Origin: Photobacterium iliopiscarium
GTDB lineage: Bacteria > Pseudomonadota > Gammaproteobacteria > Enterobacterales > Vibrionaceae
Length of the DNA: 64,000 nucleotides
Direction: 5' to 3'
NCBI RefSeq assembly: GCF_003026395.1
Contig: NZ_PYOO01000001.1
Location: 310,001 to 374,000 of the forward strand
Shown: positions 24,986-33,837 of the stretch, piece by piece
Layout: each line of letters opens with the position of its first letter
Position numbering within the stretch: the first letter of the stretch is position 1
Made by a program: the position numbers and the translations under genes
Notes under the pieces: model-generated
The model's input: only the letters and a program-made list of their open reading frames with translations
Databases searched by the model: none
What the model was told of the DNA's origin: nothing

Positions 24986-25519
24986 TTATTTATTTTTAGG
25001 ACGAAATGGTTTAATAACGTCTTCATTACACATTAAAAATGGACCATTCATTAAATCAATGCAATATGGAATAGCAGGAAAAACAGCATCTAAGCACTCA
25101 CGAATAGACTTTGGTTTACCGGGTAAATTTACAATTAAGCTATCACCACGTAATCCAGCAGTCTGGCGTGATAAAATTGCCGTCGGAACAAATTTTAATG
25201 ATTCTGCACGCATTAATTCACCAAAACCTGGCATCATTCGATCACAAACAGCTTCTGTTGCTTCAGGTGTAACATCACGCTTAGCTGGACCTGTTCCACC
25301 AGTAGTCACAACTAAACTACATTGATCCACATCTGTCATCTCAATTAATGTCGCTTCAATAATATCTTGTTCATCAGGAATAATTTTATAAATAGGCTCC
25401 CACTCCGAAGTAAGATAATCATTCAATGTATCTATAATAGCTTGTCCTGAAATATCTTCATAAATACCAGCACTCGCACGATCACTCACGGTTACGATAC
25501 CAATTTTTGCTTTACTCAT
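24986..25519 (-). CDS. mog: Molybdopterin adenylyltransferase
   Basis: 177 residues from the ATG at 25519, which has an AGAGG site upstream; the longer reading frame adds five residues without support. MoaB/Mog signature T-T-G-G-T-G and R-D-V-T-P-E-A-T at about residues 71-90, and N-L-P-G-K-P near 140. Known role: adenylates molybdopterin to prepare it for molybdenum insertion. E. coli Mog is 195 residues; the C terminus here ends in a similar basic tail. Single gene. Confidence 0.9.
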   Translation of the reverse strand: MSKAKIGIVTVSDRASAGIYEDISGQAIIDTLNDYLTSEWEPIYKIIPDEQDIIEATLIEMTDVDQCSLVVTTGGTGPAKRDVTPEATEAVCDRMMPGFGELMRAESLKFVPTAILSRQTAGLRGDSLIVNLPGKPKSIRECLDAVFPAIPYCIDLMNGPFLMCNEDVIKPFRPKNK

Positions 25520-25624
25520 GTGTCGCCTCTTCACTTAAAATCAATCTTACATTGAATAGTAACATTTCCATCACTACCAATGGTTACCCCATGTATAAAA
25601 ATCAATAAGACAGTAAATCAGAGA

Positions 25625-26080
25625 TCAAAACCATCGCCTTACTTGACCGCAATATTGAACATATTTATCACCAAATAAGGTTAATAATACCTTTTCTTCT
25701 GGTTTAATTTGATAGTGATTAATCACTATTATAAAGAAAACCACACCCAATATTGTTGATAATTCACCATAAATAAATACAGCGGCTATCAATAATAACA
25801 ATAAACTGACATACATTGGGTTACGGCTATATTGATATATACCGCGCGTTACTAATCGAGCTGTTTGCTTTGGTATAAAAGGACTGATCGTTGTATTCGC
25901 CTTAGCCAAAGCCAACACCGACAAAAAACCACTCACCACAGCAATAATAACCAATGGGATAGCGATGATCCAACGTGGTTTAAATTGCCACCATGGCAGT
26001 AAATAATGACATCCAAGCATCATAATTAATGCCATTAACATAAAAACAGGGGGCGGTATTTTTAAAGCCACAGTCATCAT
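25625..26080 (-). CDS. Isoprenylcysteine/phospholipid-methyltransferase-like membrane protein
   Basis: 151 residues, four membrane segments. Contains the ICMT/PEMT motif T-R-G-I-Y-Q-Y-S-R-N-P-M-Y near 78-90 and the C-terminal E-E-K-V-L-L...Y-x-x-Y-C-x-x-V-R-R-W. These residues form the S-adenosylmethionine site in the family. Substrate unknown in bacteria. Confidence 0.82.
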   Translation of the reverse strand: MMTVALKIPPPVFMLMALIMMLGCHYLLPWWQFKPRWIIAIPLVIIAVVSGFLSVLALAKANTTISPFIPKQTARLVTRGIYQYSRNPMYVSLLLLLIAAVFIYGELSTILGVVFFIIVINHYQIKPEEKVLLTLFGDKYVQYCGQVRRWF

Positions 26081-26209
26081 CCTTATTACTGATATATATG
26101 TATATTATTGTGGTTATTTTAACTGTTCATCGGTGTTATCAAATAATAAGGTTGCCTCAACAGTGGTCACCTTATAGCATGAGTCTTTTGGTTAAGAGTC
26201 ATATCGGTC

Positions 26210-26716
26210 ATGCAACAACTTAAATATATTCAAGGTTATCCCTCTCATCTCGTGGATCAAGTTAAGCAATTAATTGACAAAGACCAACTCAAAACATTGC
26301 TTCTTAACCGTTACCCTGCACCTCATACCATTAAAACAGAAAAAGCCCTTTATGATTATGTTATTGAATTAAAAAATCAGTATTTAAAAAAATCAGCCCC
26401 GATCAGTAAAGTCGGTTACGACAATAAAATTAATGTTATAAATCACGCATTGGGCCTACATACTTTTGTTTCACGTGTACACGGCAATAAACTTAAAGCA
26501 AAACATGAAATCAGAATAGCTGCCGTATTTAAAGATGCACCATTGCCCTTTTTACGCATGATTGTTGTTCACGAACTCGCGCATTTAAGAGAAAAAGAGC
26601 ATAACAAAGCCTTCTACCAACTTTGTTGCCATATGGAACCGCAATACCATCAACTTGAATTTGATATGCGAATGTACTTAACGCAAGTTGAACATTTTGG
26701 TTCTATTTACAATTAA
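26210..26716 (+). CDS. ygjP: YgjP-like zinc metallopeptidase domain protein
   Basis: 168 residues. Zincin motif V-V-H-E-L-A-H-L-R-E-K-E-H-N-K-A-F at about residues 122-138: HExxH with a third His six residues on, as in YgjP/DUF45 (WLM-clan) proteins. Cytoplasmic, no signal peptide. Catalytic role inferred; targets unknown. The 116-residue gene starts 40 bp downstream on the same strand and is probably in the same operon. Confidence 0.88.
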   Translation: MQQLKYIQGYPSHLVDQVKQLIDKDQLKTLLLNRYPAPHTIKTEKALYDYVIELKNQYLKKSAPISKVGYDNKINVINHALGLHTFVSRVHGNKLKAKHEIRIAAVFKDAPLPFLRMIVVHELAHLREKEHNKAFYQLCCHMEPQYHQLEFDMRMYLTQVEHFGSIYN

Positions 26717-26756
26717 GGTTATGATACTCATCATAGTGTAATTATGAGATAACATC

Positions 26757-27107
26757 ATGCAACAAGAAGAATTTGAAACACTGGTAAAAGAATTAGCACA
26801 ACTTGATTCTGTATCTGCAATCCTTGAGATGCTAGCAAACAATGAAGAACCTGAAGTTGCAGAGGCTGCCGCAGCTTTAATCGGACATTTTAGTCTCGCG
26901 GAAATTGAAGGCGAAAAACGTATTTACCACGTGTTTAGTCAAGAAAATGAGCAAGGTGAACCGGAAGAGTTTGCTGAGTGGGTAATGAATGATGGTGATG
27001 AAATGATGCGTTTTATTGCTTGGTTCTTCTACACTACCTTTGAAATTACAGATAAAGAAACATATTTAGCTGCTGGTTGCACTTACAAACCCGTTAAACG
27101 CAGCTAA
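26757..27107 (+). CDS. Conserved acidic protein of unknown function
   Basis: 116 residues, very acidic, with a helical N terminus (L-V-K-E-L-A-Q-L-D) that looks like a HEAT-like helical pair around residues 20-45 and a mixed C-terminal half containing F-A-E-W-V-M-N-D-G-D-E-M-M-R-F. Not recognised as a named family. Follows ygjP by 40 bp and ends at a strong terminator. Confidence 0.7.
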   Translation: MQQEEFETLVKELAQLDSVSAILEMLANNEEPEVAEAAAALIGHFSLAEIEGEKRIYHVFSQENEQGEPEEFAEWVMNDGDEMMRFIAWFFYTTFEITDKETYLAAGCTYKPVKRS

Positions 27108-27120
27108 TCATACAATCTTT

Positions 27121-27150
27121 GCCAACGATAATAGTTTATCGTTGGCTTTG
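27121..27150 (+). terminator. Terminator of the ygjP unit
   Basis: Eleven-bp perfect stem GCCAACGATAA/TTATCGTTGGC (27121-27131 / 27136-27146), four-nt loop, then TTTG. Confidence 0.85.
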
Positions 27151-27256
27151 TTCTCTATAGACATAAACAATATTAATAAAAAACTACCGCATGACTAACG
27201 GCTAACCGCTTTTTAGCCTACAATAACGACCAAAATATTATGATTCAGGTATAAAC

Positions 27257-27679
27257 ATGAAAGTTTGTTCAGTTGAACTACGCAGCAACGAAGCCATTAT
27301 TTGTCTACTCACTTTAGAAGGCGGAATGATCGGTATTCCAGAGTGCCGTACTCAGAAATTCGTTATGGATAATTCTCTTGATAACCAAAAAATGAGAGAT
27401 TTCCAATTTGCATTTAAAAAACTACTTGATGACTACAAAGTAGAAAAAGTAGTGATCCGTACCCGTGAAACGCGCGGAAAGTTTGCAGGAAGCTCTGTTG
27501 GCTTTAAGCTTGAATCGGCTATTCAGTTAATTGATGATCTTGATGTTAGCTTTATGTCTAACGCAGATATCAAAGAAAAATTAAAACGTAATCCGATGGC
27601 GATTGATTTCCGCGCAACCGGTTTACGTCAATTCCAAGAAGCTGCATTTACAACTGGTTATGCATTTCTTGGTCGCTAA
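27257..27679 (+). CDS. DUF3010 family protein
   Basis: 140 residues; starts M-K-V-C-S-V-E-L-R and contains V-V-I-R-T-R-E-T-R-G-K-F-A-G-S, features of the DUF3010 family, which is common in Vibrio and Shewanella. The fold resembles RNase-H/RuvC-like nucleotide-binding proteins by its opening beta strands, but that is only an impression. Function unknown. Single gene with a terminator. Confidence 0.8.
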   Translation: MKVCSVELRSNEAIICLLTLEGGMIGIPECRTQKFVMDNSLDNQKMRDFQFAFKKLLDDYKVEKVVIRTRETRGKFAGSSVGFKLESAIQLIDDLDVSFMSNADIKEKLKRNPMAIDFRATGLRQFQEAAFTTGYAFLGR

Positions 27680-27704
27680 TAATATCAGCGATAACTAATA
27701 CAAA

Positions 27705-27730
27705 GGCAGAGTATTAATACTCTGCCGTTT
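27705..27730. terminator. Bidirectional terminator
   Basis: 22-bp perfect palindrome (27705-27726) between convergent genes, with A's before and T's after. Confidence 0.8.
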
Positions 27731-27742
27731 AATTAGACCAAC

Positions 27743-28297
27743 TTATTTTTTATCAAGACCTTGTTGATAACCCCCATCTAAATTAATCAATTTACATCGA
27801 CCAAGCAATTTCAATAAAGACAGAGCAATAACAGAACGATAACCACTACCACAATGGACAATATATTCTTTATCTTCGTTCGGTAACTGACCCTGAAGAA
27901 GATCTGATAATGGCAGTTTTTCAGCATTAGCAATTGAACCTTGCTGGTATTCATCAACCTCGCGTACGTCCAATACCGCTGAATCACTCGTTTGTTGCAT
28001 CTTTTTAAATTCATTTGCTGAAATATGATTTAACACTTCCCCTGTAGAATCAAATTCCATCAATTTAGCTTTCGTATAACCAAGCTCATTAACAACCATC
28101 ATCACTTTATCGGCATCAATAACAGTAGCAATAACCTCAATATCTGCATGTTTATCAGGTAATAACAATTCTAACCAATGCTTAAAATTACCCCCACTAA
28201 ATCCAACAAAAACACTACCTTCTATATGATGATCTAAAAATTCATCAGATGATCGGGTATCAATAATAATATGTTTACGATCAGTGAAAATATGCAT
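27743..28297 (-). CDS. Tandem rhodanese-domain protein
   Basis: 184 residues with two rhodanese-like halves. The second (about 92-184) is complete: V-L-D-V-R-E near 108 and the active-site loop V-H-C-G-S-G-Y-R-S with Cys149. The first (1-85) keeps the I-I-D-T-R opening but has no Cys where the loop should be, so only the second half can carry a persulfide. Known family role: sulfur transfer or sulfide detoxification. Single gene. Confidence 0.85.
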   Translation of the reverse strand: MHIFTDRKHIIIDTRSSDEFLDHHIEGSVFVGFSGGNFKHWLELLLPDKHADIEVIATVIDADKVMMVVNELGYTKAKLMEFDSTGEVLNHISANEFKKMQQTSDSAVLDVREVDEYQQGSIANAEKLPLSDLLQGQLPNEDKEYIVHCGSGYRSVIALSLLKLLGRCKLINLDGGYQQGLDKK

Positions 28298-28379
28298 ATT
28301 TGTTATCCTTTACACTATAAAATATATCTCCATTAATAACATAATAAACCACTTAGTACCTTAGATATTTTACTACTAA

Positions 28380-28412
28380 AAACCTAAGCTATTTAATAGC
28401 TTAGGTTTAACA
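28380..28412 (-). terminator. Terminator of the DUF4832 gene
   Basis: 13-bp perfect stem (28380-28392 / 28396-28408) with a three-nt loop, 30 bp past the minus-strand stop. Confidence 0.8.
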
Positions 28413-28440
28413 TTACCTTATTTTTATGAATAATTAAAAA

Positions 28441-30210
28441 TTAAATAACATTTATCATGGTTATCTCATTCCAACGACCTATATTATTCTGTTGCTCAAT
28501 GTACTGTTTACTATGATTATCAACAAATAATTTATATACAGAATGGTGATTTAATTGTTTATTCTTAATATCTTGGGTTGCATATTTACCGCTACTAGAT
28601 GCCATATTGTATTTATTATTCTCAGACTGGTATTGACCACGATTATCCGGAACATAATATTTACCATTATCATCAGTAAGTTTAGTGTCAATCGCTAAGC
28701 TTATCTTCGCTTTATGACTATTTTTTTCCACTAAACCGACATCAAGAAAATACTTTCCTTGAGGAATGTTGGTAATTTTAAATTTCTCATTCACAATATA
28801 AGTCGGACTTTTATTATCATCATTATCGGCAGGTAGCCAATTAACAATATTCGCCTTAGAAGTATAATAAGCAACAACATTACCATTAGCAGATCGTAAA
28901 CGCCAAGTAACCGGATAATTAGTATAACTTGGTGCAACACCTAAATTTTCCCATGTTGATTTAATAGATAAATAATGATTATTCTGCACTACATTATTTA
29001 TTTCAGCATGATCTAATTGATATCTATAACCTAATTTATTTAAAAACTGTTTAACTAAAGGTTGATACTCTTCAGGTATAGCACCAGATTTAACATTAAT
29101 TAATGAAGCATGTTGATTTAAAGCAAAATCAAAAGTTTTTTGCACCTGATTATATGTAAGGTGTAGAGGATTATTGATATTGTACCAATCCTGCAACGAT
29201 CCTTGACAGATTTCAAAATCAACCGCAACTTTTTTCCAGCGTTTATTAAAATAAAGGTCAGGATGACTATTGGTTAACATATCGGTCATATGAGAAATAA
29301 TCGTTGGATAGCCATTTTCCATGTGATTCCAACCTTTAGTCCAGTCACCTAAACAATCTACTCGCCACCCCATCCCTTTACCTGTTGCATAACTAAGAAA
29401 ATCACCTTTATTAGTGCCAGCCATAAGTTTAGGTGTATGTGGAAAAGAGGTTATGATGGCATCAATATAAGGTTGAAGATCTTTAAATTTATATCCATTA
29501 TCTGGAAGTCCAACACTTGCACTATTCTTTGACGCATACCCATATAAATTCCATTCTCCCCATGTACCCACCATCCCGACATCAATACGTAGTAATGTTT
29601 TATTATTATCATAGCGCTTACCTAATGCAGATAAAAATTCTTGGGTTCGATGAAGAAACCAAGGATTTTTAAACATATATACGGCTTCTTTATCGGATAA
29701 ATGACAGCTTGTTCCATTTAAACCATGACCGTATAACTCTTGAACTAACCGACAAGGTATGCCACTGCTGTCTTTATTTACATCAGCATCATAAATAGGA
29801 TCGCCTTTACCTCGCAGAGCCATAAAACGAAGAACAACTTTTTTATTTACTGATGCCGCTATTTGTAACACATTATCAATCTTTCTTTTAAGCATTGCTT
29901 CATTGAGATTTGGATTATCTGATTTTGTTAATTGATCCCAATAAAAACGATAATATACCGTACTTGTATCGGGATAAGAAAGAACAGGTGCTCCTTCATA
30001 AAAAGGATTAGTTGGTTGGTTACTTACTATTCGTTGTAATTCTGTAAAACCAATACCTGGGTTTGTTAATATCGCATCACTTGATTTAGGATAAATATTT
30101 ATTACATTGTTATCATTTACTGAATTATTAACATCACTATTAGAAGAAGGATAAATGGTAGGATGTATAATAGAAGATGCAAGAAGAAGAGAAAGTAATG
30201 TGGAACTCAT
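28441..30210 (-). CDS. Secreted DUF4832-type glycoside-hydrolase-like protein
   Basis: 589 residues. A short N-terminal hydrophobic signal precedes a TIM-barrel-like region: N-P-G-I-G-F-T-E-L-Q-R near 50-60, Y-Y-R-F-Y-W-D-Q-L near 86, V-V-L-R-F-M-A-L-R-G, and D-V-G-M-V-G-T-W-G-E-W-N-L near 210, with the Glu in W-G-E-W as a natural catalytic candidate. After about residue 400 comes a beta-sandwich domain typical of the DUF4832 C terminus. Families with this layout are suspected glycosidases of cell-surface or environmental polysaccharides. Substrate unknown; no polysaccharide cluster nearby. Confidence 0.75.
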   Translation of the reverse strand: MSSTLLSLLLASSIIHPTIYPSSNSDVNNSVNDNNVINIYPKSSDAILTNPGIGFTELQRIVSNQPTNPFYEGAPVLSYPDTSTVYYRFYWDQLTKSDNPNLNEAMLKRKIDNVLQIAASVNKKVVLRFMALRGKGDPIYDADVNKDSSGIPCRLVQELYGHGLNGTSCHLSDKEAVYMFKNPWFLHRTQEFLSALGKRYDNNKTLLRIDVGMVGTWGEWNLYGYASKNSASVGLPDNGYKFKDLQPYIDAIITSFPHTPKLMAGTNKGDFLSYATGKGMGWRVDCLGDWTKGWNHMENGYPTIISHMTDMLTNSHPDLYFNKRWKKVAVDFEICQGSLQDWYNINNPLHLTYNQVQKTFDFALNQHASLINVKSGAIPEEYQPLVKQFLNKLGYRYQLDHAEINNVVQNNHYLSIKSTWENLGVAPSYTNYPVTWRLRSANGNVVAYYTSKANIVNWLPADNDDNKSPTYIVNEKFKITNIPQGKYFLDVGLVEKNSHKAKISLAIDTKLTDDNGKYYVPDNRGQYQSENNKYNMASSSGKYATQDIKNKQLNHHSVYKLFVDNHSKQYIEQQNNIGRWNEITMINVI

Positions 30211-30547
30211 TAGATTAGATATCCTATAATGGACTGAACAGTAAAGCAGACAGCATGTATTTTATTTCATACACTACAGGAAAAGAAGAATATTATTAAG
30301 CTTTATATAATAATATATTATAAAACAATGACATTTATAATGAAATAAAATAAAAATGTTCCTTTAAATTATATTTTATATAACTTTCAATAATATAAAC
30401 TCACAAAAAACACGCATTGCCTCCCATCACTTATATTTTTAAAATAGGAAACATTTAACAAAATAAAAATAATTATTGGCTTTAAATACCAACATATGCG
30501 ATCTTACTTATATTAATGATTAACATAATAAACACAAAGGAATTAAA
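30211..30547. other. Divergent intergenic region
   Basis: 337 bp, extremely A+T-rich, between the DUF4832 gene and the MscS-like gene; presumably both promoters. No other feature seen. Confidence 0.5.
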
Positions 30548-31393
30548 ATGGATATAATTAATGAAATATTTAGTACCTTATTAACTAATAAAACCCTCTT
30601 TAGTGTGCTAATTATTACTACTATTATTATTATTCGACGCGTTATTTTATCGCAAATACGCGGAGATGACTTTTTCGTTACCGAAACACAACGGAAATGG
30701 ATGTCACGCACTAAAAATGGAACATTTATTTTAGCGTTAGTGGTTTTATTTGCATTATGGCGATCGGAAATAAGTGAATTTGCGCTATCTGTTACTGCAA
30801 TCGCCGTTGCTATTGTCGTCGCATCAAAAGAAATTATTCTTTGTTTTACGGGTTCTATTCAGCGAGCAAGTTCACGTTCATTTCGCATCGGTGATTGGAT
30901 AGAAGTCGGCAAAATTTGTGGTGAAGTGATTGAACACAATATGATGGCAACGGTTATTCAAGAAATAGATCTCCATCATGGCCAATATCATTACACCGGA
31001 AAAACAGCCACTTTACCAAACAGTATGTTTTTCACTTATCCCGTTAAAAATCTTAATTTTATGAAACGTTATGTCTATCATAATTTTTCAATCGTTGTTA
31101 GAGACTTCGTGAATCTATACCCTTTATTACCGATAATGATCACTAAAATTGATCATCACTGTGAAGATTTTATTGATGTAGCACGTCGCTATAATAGTGT
31201 TATTGAAAAACATGCGGGTGTCGACCTTCCCGGTTCTGAGCCCCATATTCACATTAGTAGCTCAACCACAGGCGAACAAATTGTACATTTTATGCTATTT
31301 TGCCCAACAGAACGCGCAACCCATCTTGAACAAGATATTCGTCGTGATTTTATGGAAGAATACATACAAACATTTTCGACACCAACAGCATAA
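30548..31393 (+). CDS. MscS-family mechanosensitive channel protein
   Basis: 281 residues. Two or three N-terminal membrane segments, then a pore-helix-like stretch V-T-A-I-A-V-A-I-V-V-A-S-K-E and the MscS beta domain R-I-G-D-W-I-E-V near residue 112, followed by T-L-P-N-S-M-F. The pore helix is less Gly/Ala-rich than in E. coli MscS. Known role: tension-gated release of solutes on hypo-osmotic shock. Single gene preceded by an AAAGGA site. Confidence 0.85.
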   Translation: MDIINEIFSTLLTNKTLFSVLIITTIIIIRRVILSQIRGDDFFVTETQRKWMSRTKNGTFILALVVLFALWRSEISEFALSVTAIAVAIVVASKEIILCFTGSIQRASSRSFRIGDWIEVGKICGEVIEHNMMATVIQEIDLHHGQYHYTGKTATLPNSMFFTYPVKNLNFMKRYVYHNFSIVVRDFVNLYPLLPIMITKIDHHCEDFIDVARRYNSVIEKHAGVDLPGSEPHIHISSSTTGEQIVHFMLFCPTERATHLEQDIRRDFMEEYIQTFSTPTA

Positions 31394-31398
31394 TGTAT

Positions 31399-31430
31399 AA
31401 ATGGTAATTTAAATCGAATTACCATTTATA
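31399..31430. terminator. Bidirectional terminator between mscS-like gene and parA-like gene
   Basis: 11-bp perfect stem AAATGGTAATT/AATTACCATTT (31399-31409 / 31417-31427). Confidence 0.8.
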
Positions 31431-31436
31431 GGTTTC

Positions 31437-32225
31437 TTATTTATTTTCCAATGCGACACTCGCTTCAAGGCCCGTATACAATGAAATAAATTGCTGAGTC
31501 AATTTATGGGTCGAATCAAAATATAACATCGGACATTGTTGATAATGCGATTCTTTCATTTTTATAGATTGTGATAAATAAGGTTCTAAAATAGGCAACC
31601 CAAGCTTGGTAAGCTCTTCAATGATTTGACGAGGAAACTTTGCCTGTAGATTGAACATATTAACGATAATACCTTCTAATACTAAATTACGATTATGGTC
31701 GTCGCGTAATTCGGCCAAATTATCCATTACTTTAATTAAGGCTTGTTGAGAAAAACTATCACAATCAAAAGGAATTAATAATCTATCTGCTGCGATCAAA
31801 CCCGCTTTAGTATAAAAATTAAAATTAGGCGGGGTATCGATATAAACACGATCGAAATCTGCGGCTAATGCATCAAGGACTTCACGGAGTTTATAGATTT
31901 TATAACGACGTTCAAGCTCCACTTCTAACTTATCAAGTTTAGGGCTCGACGGAATAATAAATAAATTATCATACGCTGTTGCTTGAGGATAATCACAAAC
32001 AGGCGTTGATACCGCAAACCAAGATGCTGTTTGATTGAGTAATTCAGCCATTGTTTTATCATTAGGTTGATTAATATCAATCCCTAAATAAGCGCTACTA
32101 TTACCTTGAACATCAAGATCAATGACTAATGTTTTATACCCTTTAGCTGCACTAATTGCAGCTAAATTAACGGTGATACTTGATTTACCCACACCGCCTT
32201 TTTGATTAAAAATAATCCTGCGCAT
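31437..32225 (-). CDS. Orphan ParA-family ATPase
   Basis: 262 residues. Deviant Walker A K-G-G-V-G-K-S at residues 9-15, Walker A' D-L-D-V-Q-G-N-S near 37, and Walker B-like V-Y-I-D-T-P-P near 125. Known family role: ATP-dependent dimer that positions DNA, protein clusters or flagella on the nucleoid or membrane. No parB partner, centromere repeats or chemotaxis genes adjoin it, so the cargo is unknown. It starts directly with the ATPase motif and has no N-terminal DNA-binding domain. Confidence 0.9.
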   Translation of the reverse strand: MRRIIFNQKGGVGKSSITVNLAAISAAKGYKTLVIDLDVQGNSSAYLGIDINQPNDKTMAELLNQTASWFAVSTPVCDYPQATAYDNLFIIPSSPKLDKLEVELERRYKIYKLREVLDALAADFDRVYIDTPPNFNFYTKAGLIAADRLLIPFDCDSFSQQALIKVMDNLAELRDDHNRNLVLEGIIVNMFNLQAKFPRQIIEELTKLGLPILEPYLSQSIKMKESHYQQCPMLYFDSTHKLTQQFISLYTGLEASVALENK

Positions 32226-32345
32226 TTACTTCATCCTTGATCATCAATAACAGCTAACAACTATACACACACACGCATATAGTTGTTAGTTAAAGATATC
32301 ATTTCATCTGTGGTCTATGCTTTGCTATTTTTATCTTTATATTTA

Positions 32346-32729
32346 TTAAATTTGATAAAGCTCTAACGGCAAACCATCAGGATCATTAAAAAAAGTAAAG
32401 GCTTTATTGGTTAACTCATCAATACGAATAGGTTCAACTTCAACCCCATTACTCTCGAGATAACGTACCGTCACTGCAATATCATCAACAGCAAAAGCTA
32501 AATGACGTAACCCTTGCGCTTCAGGGTAACTCGGACGTTGAGGTGCTCCATTAAATGAAAACAACTCTATTTGACTATTATCGGGTAACTTTAAATCTAA
32601 TTTATATGAATCACGTTCAGTTCGATAAGTTTCACAGACAATCTCTAATTGTAATAATTGTGAATAAAACGCTTTTGAACGTGAGTAATCACTACAGATA
32701 ATTGCGACATGATGAATTGCTTTTAACAT
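32346..32729 (-). CDS. gloA2: Glyoxalase/VOC-family protein (GloA2/YaeR type)
   Basis: 127 residues. Opens L-K-A-I-H-H-V-A-I-I-C-S-D-Y and has metal-ligand positions His5/6, a Glu near 56 (I-E-L-F-S), His75 (L-R-H-L-A-F) and Glu in the terminal P-L-E-L-Y-Q. This is the pattern of YaeR/GloA2 proteins, whose physiological substrate is not settled. Last gene of a three-gene operon; it starts 2 bp behind the LRR lipoprotein gene. Confidence 0.85.
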   Translation of the reverse strand: MLKAIHHVAIICSDYSRSKAFYSQLLQLEIVCETYRTERDSYKLDLKLPDNSQIELFSFNGAPQRPSYPEAQGLRHLAFAVDDIAVTVRYLESNGVEVEPIRIDELTNKAFTFFNDPDGLPLELYQI

Positions 32730-32731
32730 TA

Positions 32732-33274
32732 TTATTCTGCCATTATTGTGGGGCCATTTGGCACATCGATAGTATAAAACGGAGCAAGTAAACGAGGATT
32801 ATGACTAATATCAACATGCTTAATTAACGTATTATCATAATTTAAATACATGAGTAATGGGTTGTCACTCACGTCAATTGCTTTCAAATGATTAAAACTG
32901 ACATTTACTATCTGTAATTGCGGATTATCCGACAGATCCAAATAGGCCAATTTATTATGTTCAACACTAACAAGTTGCAATTGAGAATTATGGCTAATAT
33001 CAAGATAAGTCAGTTGGTTTGATGATAAATCTAAGCTATTTAAACCCGTTAAATAACGTATCTCTCGTGCATCTCGTATATTGAAGTGACTACATTTTAA
33101 GACAGTGATCTGTTGAATATTTTCCTTACCTTGAGCCACAACACAACGTTTAAAATTCGAGTCAAGAAACGTTACCGAATTAATTGTTGTTGGTTGTGCA
33201 CATCCTGCAAGTACAACACCAATAATAACGGCAACAACAATTGTCCATAAATGGCTATGGCGATACGCTGACAC
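32732..33274 (-). CDS. LRR lipoprotein
   Basis: 180 residues. Signal peptide with lipobox V-L-A-G-C (Cys about 25). Then four to five 21-residue repeats of the form N-x-x-L-x-x-L-x-V-x-x-N-x-L-x-x-L-D-I-S-x from about residue 80 to 160, the internalin-like LRR type. Predicted periplasmic, lipid-anchored binding protein. It lies between a DUF3820 gene (4 bp upstream) and the VOC gene (2 bp downstream). Confidence 0.82.
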   Translation of the reverse strand: MSAYRHSHLWTIVVAVIIGVVLAGCAQPTTINSVTFLDSNFKRCVVAQGKENIQQITVLKCSHFNIRDAREIRYLTGLNSLDLSSNQLTYLDISHNSQLQLVSVEHNKLAYLDLSDNPQLQIVNVSFNHLKAIDVSDNPLLMYLNYDNTLIKHVDISHNPRLLAPFYTIDVPNGPTIMAE

Positions 33275-33278
33275 TTAA

Positions 33279-33494
33279 TTAAACCTGCTTCAAAGGGCGA
33301 ATGACTGACTCTAACCCTTCTATCTTAAATTCAAGCGCTAATGCCATCAATGTGCCTAATTGTCCCTCAGGAAAACCTTGCTTTTGAAACCATAATAAAT
33401 ATTCATCAGGCAAATCAATCAATACGCGACCAGCATATTTACCGAATGGCATTTTCATATTAGCCAATTGCACAAGATGCTGTTTTTGAAACAT
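33279..33494 (-). CDS. DUF3820 family protein
   Basis: 71 residues with M-P-F-G-K-Y-A-G-R-V-L-I-D-L-P and E-Y-L-L-W-F-Q-K-Q-G-F-P, the DUF3820 signature. Small soluble protein, function unknown; in related bacteria it is often described as a putative quorum-sensing or exonuclease-associated small protein without good proof. First gene of the operon with the LRR lipoprotein and VOC protein. Confidence 0.85.
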   Translation of the reverse strand: MFQKQHLVQLANMKMPFGKYAGRVLIDLPDEYLLWFQKQGFPEGQLGTLMALALEFKIEGLESVIRPLKQV

Positions 33495-33837
33495 AAATAC
33501 CTCATTAATGATATTAATAACTTAAATAGTAACAGCCATAAATAATAACTGCGATGAAACAACTACGCTTAGACAGTAATCTACCCTATTAAAAATAACA
33601 CATACCATGTAGATATTTAGCCAATTAATATCCTATTATTTAACAACTGCACATTTACATTTTTAGCGATCTTTGTCACACTTAATGACCGTTTTTTTCA
33701 TTAATAGCAAACGGATATAATTAGATAATCAATCTATCTTTTTCATTTTCCTATTTAGATATTGATTATCAGCATAAAAAACAACTTAAATCTCAATACC
33801 TTACGGTACACCCGTCAATAAGATTAAGAGAATCTTC
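33495..33837. other. Divergent intergenic region
   Basis: 343 bp, A+T-rich, between the DUF3820 operon and the META-domain gene; presumably both promoters, nothing else recognised. Confidence 0.5.
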
